Shown in pieces: positions 60,656 to 64,000 of a stretch of 64,000 bases of DNA. This stretch comes from Microbacterium sp. 70-16 (GTDB lineage Bacteria > Actinomycetota > Actinomycetes > Actinomycetales > Microbacteriaceae): contig NZ_MKTQ01000009.1 in NCBI RefSeq assembly GCF_001898315.1, forward strand, positions 229,566 through 293,565, written 5' to 3'. Below the pieces are notes generated by a model. The model had not been told where the DNA came from. It saw nothing but the letters and a program-made list of their open reading frames with translations, and searched no databases. Every line of letters starts with the position of its first letter. The first letter of the stretch is position 1. A program made the translations under genes and the position numbers.

Positions 60656-62401
60656 GTGGGAGCCGTTCTGGCCGCGCACGCCAAGAAGGGCGACCGCATC
60701 ACCCTGTGGTGGCGGAGCATCAGCCTGCGCGCGAAGGTCACCGGTGTCACGGTCGCGGTGCTCGCGATCGGCCTGATCGCGGCCGGATTCGGCACGGGGC
60801 TGTTCCTGCGCAACACGCAGATCACCGCCCTCGACGACAATCTGCGCCAACTCGCCCCCGCCGATCTTGCGAGCACCCTGTTCGACATCGAGATCGACGG
60901 TGGCGGCACGCCCACGTTCGTGCAGAAGGATGCCGCGCCGACGCAGTTCTTCATCGCGGTGTATGCCCCCGACGGCACACTCGTCGCGACGGCCGGCGGC
61001 AGCGGCGGCATCGAGCCCGCGTTCCCCGACTCGTTCCCACTCGAGGCGACCGTGACCAAAGGCACCGAGCCGTTCTCGATCCCCGCCGCGACCGGGTCAG
61101 GCACGTTCCACGCGAGCGTCGACTTCCTCACGATCGAGGACGTCCGCGACAACTACACCCAGATGGTGGCGCTGCCGCTGTCGAGCGTCAACCAGACCGT
61201 CGCCAACTACGTCGGCATCTACACGCTGCTCGCGCTGGTCACGATGCTCGCCGGCGCCCTCGCGACGCGCTGGCTCGTGACGCTCGCCTTCCGCAGCCTC
61301 GGGCAGGTCGAGAACACCGCGATGTCGATCGCCGCGGGCGATTTCAGCCAGCGCATGGGCGACATCTCGCCGCGCACCGAGGTCGGCAAGCTCAAAACCG
61401 CCATCAACACGATGCTCGACCGCATCGATCAGGCCCTCGGTCAGCGCGACGCGACCGTGCAGCAGATGCGCCGGTTCATCGGCGACGCGAGCCACGAGTT
61501 GCGCACGCCGCTCGTGACCGTGCGCGGCTATGCCGAGCTGTACCGGATGGGCGCCATCTCGGGCGAAGAGCAGACGGCGCAATCGATGGAGCGCATCGAG
61601 AAGGAGGCAATCCGCATGGGCGTCCTCGTCGAGGACCTCCTCGCCCTGGCGCGCCTCGACGAGCGCCGCGACATCGCCGTCGCGCGCGTTGACCTGCGCC
61701 CGATCGCACGGGATGCCGCGCTGGATGCCCGCGCGACCTCCCCCGAGCGCGAGGTGTCGGTCCTCGACGACGAGGCCGCGAAGCCGGCGCCCGAGCCCGA
61801 GGCATCCACCCCGGAACCCGGCACCTCGCCCGCCCGCCGCGGCGGATTGGCGAGTGCGACGCGCCTGCTGCGACGCCGTTCAAAGCCCGTCCCCAGGCCC
61901 GTGCCGACGGCCACCGGCAGCATTCCTGCGCAGACCGCGCCACTGCCGGTCGTCACCCCGCCGAGCCCCGAACCGGTCGTGCTGGGCGATGAGAACCGCA
62001 TCCGCCAGGTCGTCGCAAATCTGCTCGGCAACGCGCGCCGCTACACGCCGGCGGGCTCGCCCATCCAGCTCGCGACCGGCGTCGACGTACCGGCCGGGAT
62101 GGGCTGGATCGCCGTGATCGACCACGGCGAGGGCATCCCCGCGCAGATCCGCGACAAGATCTTCCAGCGGTTCTGGCGGGCCGACAACTCACGCACCCGC
62201 GAGACGGGCGGCTCGGGGCTGGGGCTGGCGATCGTGGCATCCGTCGTCGAAGCGCTGCACGGGTCGATCGAGGTCACCGACACCCCCGGCGGCGGAGCGA
62301 CGTTCCGCGTCGCGTTCCCGCTCGCCGAGGCACGGGATGCCACGGAGCACCTGTGGATCGAGACGCAGCCGCTGCGCAAACTGCGCATCGACGAGCCCTG
62401 A
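60656..62401 (+). CDS. Sensor histidine kinase
   Basis: A 581-residue kinase with TM1 (VTVAVLAIGLIAAGFGTGLF), an extracellular sensor part, TM2 (YTLLALVTMLAGALATRWLV), a HAMP region, the phospho-histidine in GDASHELRTPL near 283 and HATPase motifs NLLGNARRYTP and GSGLGLAI. A proline/alanine-rich insert of about 65 residues (roughly 375-441) interrupts the core between the dimerisation helices and the N box, which is unusual. A GTG start at 60656 is used. Confidence 0.88.
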   Translation: MGAVLAAHAKKGDRITLWWRSISLRAKVTGVTVAVLAIGLIAAGFGTGLFLRNTQITALDDNLRQLAPADLASTLFDIEIDGGGTPTFVQKDAAPTQFFIAVYAPDGTLVATAGGSGGIEPAFPDSFPLEATVTKGTEPFSIPAATGSGTFHASVDFLTIEDVRDNYTQMVALPLSSVNQTVANYVGIYTLLALVTMLAGALATRWLVTLAFRSLGQVENTAMSIAAGDFSQRMGDISPRTEVGKLKTAINTMLDRIDQALGQRDATVQQMRRFIGDASHELRTPLVTVRGYAELYRMGAISGEEQTAQSMERIEKEAIRMGVLVEDLLALARLDERRDIAVARVDLRPIARDAALDARATSPEREVSVLDDEAAKPAPEPEASTPEPGTSPARRGGLASATRLLRRRSKPVPRPVPTATGSIPAQTAPLPVVTPPSPEPVVLGDENRIRQVVANLLGNARRYTPAGSPIQLATGVDVPAGMGWIAVIDHGEGIPAQIRDKIFQRFWRADNSRTRETGGSGLGLAIVASVVEALHGSIEVTDTPGGGATFRVAFPLAEARDATEHLWIETQPLRKLRIDEP

Positions 62402-62519
62402 TCCATCGCCTCCTCCACAATCGGCGGATCCGCCGATCTGTCCCCCGATCGGGCTCTTGGCGGTCTGCGGCTGTGCGCGGGTGCGTAGCGTGGCGGCATC
62501 CGATCGAAGGGAGCCTTCC

Positions 62520-62807
62520 ATGACCGCATTCAGTGTCGATTCCGATGCCGTCCTCGCCGCCACCGGCGCCATCCGCGCCACGGCAGATCGCCTGCAGGGC
62601 GAGACATCCGCCATGCTCGGGCAGCTCACCCAGCTGCAGGGGACGTGGACGGGGTCGGCCTCGGTGGCGTTCCAGGGCGTGATCGACCGCTGGCGCCTGA
62701 CCCAGCGCGACCTCGAGGCCGCACTCGGCGACATCGGCGCCGCGCTCGCGCACGCCGGCAACCAGTACGTCCAGACCGAGGTCGCCGCCGCGGGGCTGTT
62801 CCGGTAA
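62520..62807 (+). CDS. WXG100-family protein
   Basis: A 95-residue ESAT-6-like protein with the WxG turn (TWTGSASVAF) between two helices. WXG100 proteins are usually secreted by type VII systems; none is nearby. GAAGGGAG precedes the ATG. Confidence 0.8.
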   Translation: MTAFSVDSDAVLAATGAIRATADRLQGETSAMLGQLTQLQGTWTGSASVAFQGVIDRWRLTQRDLEAALGDIGAALAHAGNQYVQTEVAAAGLFR

Positions 62808-62810
62808 CGC

Positions 62811-62842
62811 AGAACGGCCCCTCCCGAAGGAGGGGCCGTTCT
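62811..62842. terminator. Strong 14-bp hairpin between convergent genes
   Basis: AGAACGGCCCCTCC and GGAGGGGCCGTTCT form a perfect 14-bp stem with CGAA loop between the WXG100 gene and groEL. No T run is visible, so it may work as a bidirectional stop or mRNA stabiliser. Confidence 0.75.
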
Positions 62843-62852
62843 GACTGAGGCG

Positions 62853-62943
62853 GGGCCTGGGTTTCGATACGGCGCCTGCGGCGCCTACTCAACCTTGACC
62901 CGAGCCGCATCAACGCCGCTGCGCGGCATTGATCCGTCTCGCG
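62853..62943. repeat. REP-like palindrome block before groEL stop
   Basis: Contains GGTTTCGATACGGCGCCTGC followed by GGCGCCTACTCAACC, and a second palindrome in CGCCGCTGCGCGGCAT. It is a common Microbacteriaceae-type intergenic repeat, similar in layout to the units at 32.3 and 34.2 kb but not the same sequence. Confidence 0.55.

Positions 62944-64000
<1,057 letters not shown>

Overview
The window looks like a chromosomal segment of a high-GC actinobacterium, most likely Microbacteriaceae and close to Microbacterium. Supporting signs are the strong G/C bias at third codon positions, frequent GATGCC/GCATCC codon pairs, an XPB-type helicase next to a CspA/DUF3027 pair, and an ImuA'/ImuB/DnaE2 cassette under an actinobacterial SOS box. 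This is inferred from sequence style and gene content, not from a database search.

Positions 1 to about 30,740 form a mobile island. It ends on the right with a tyrosine integrase (29404-30534) beside a tRNA-Arg(CCT) gene (30743-30814, minus). On the left it carries a MobF-type relaxase/helicase (2360-5095). Its left end is not visible, so it probably begins outside the window. The cargo falls into three parts. (a) 5325-9850 is an NAD/ADP-ribose cluster: an NrtR-like Nudix regulator with a degenerate Nudix box, a SpoT/MESH1-like HD protein, a fusion of ADP-ribosylglycohydrolase with a cysteine phosphatase, and a convergent SIR2 protein with a macro-like N-terminus. (b) 10081-12900 holds small unknown proteins, a decayed copy of one of them, and a second NrtR-like protein with a membrane helix. 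(c) 13062-29140 is a large restriction-like defence locus. Its minus-strand operon encodes a DUF1156 methyltransferase, a DUF499 ATPase, a MORC-type GHKL ATPase, a DUF4420 PD-(D/E)XK nuclease and a Z1 helicase. Divergent from it are an 884-residue fusion of a MORC-type ATPase to a complete sigma-70 factor, a C5-cytosine methyltransferase and a small protein.

The sigma fusion (24920-27574) is the most unusual object here. A GHKL sensor of the kind used in defence is covalently joined to a sigma factor with regions 1.2, 2, 3 and 4. This suggests that the defence state, or phage DNA sensing, is wired directly to RNA polymerase promoter choice.

To the right of the tRNA the sequence reads as ordinary core genome. 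It contains a DUF222/HNH protein, a DoxX membrane protein, a GH114-like lipoprotein, poxB and a compact nitrite assimilation operon: a nirC-type channel, nirB, nirD, a siroheme synthase, a uroporphyrinogen-III synthase fused to a winged helix, and a sirohydrochlorin chelatase. Next come the SOS mutagenesis cassette (imuA', imuB, dnaE2), an HNH nuclease, an M23 peptidase, a DtxR-type regulator, serC, DUF3027 with a cold-shock protein, an XPB helicase with its partner, a CPBP protease, a TetR regulator with tandem operators, a two-component system, a WXG100 protein and the 3' part of groEL. Short palindromic repeats occur at 32.3, 34.2 and 62.9 kb and have also entered the dnaE2 coding sequence.
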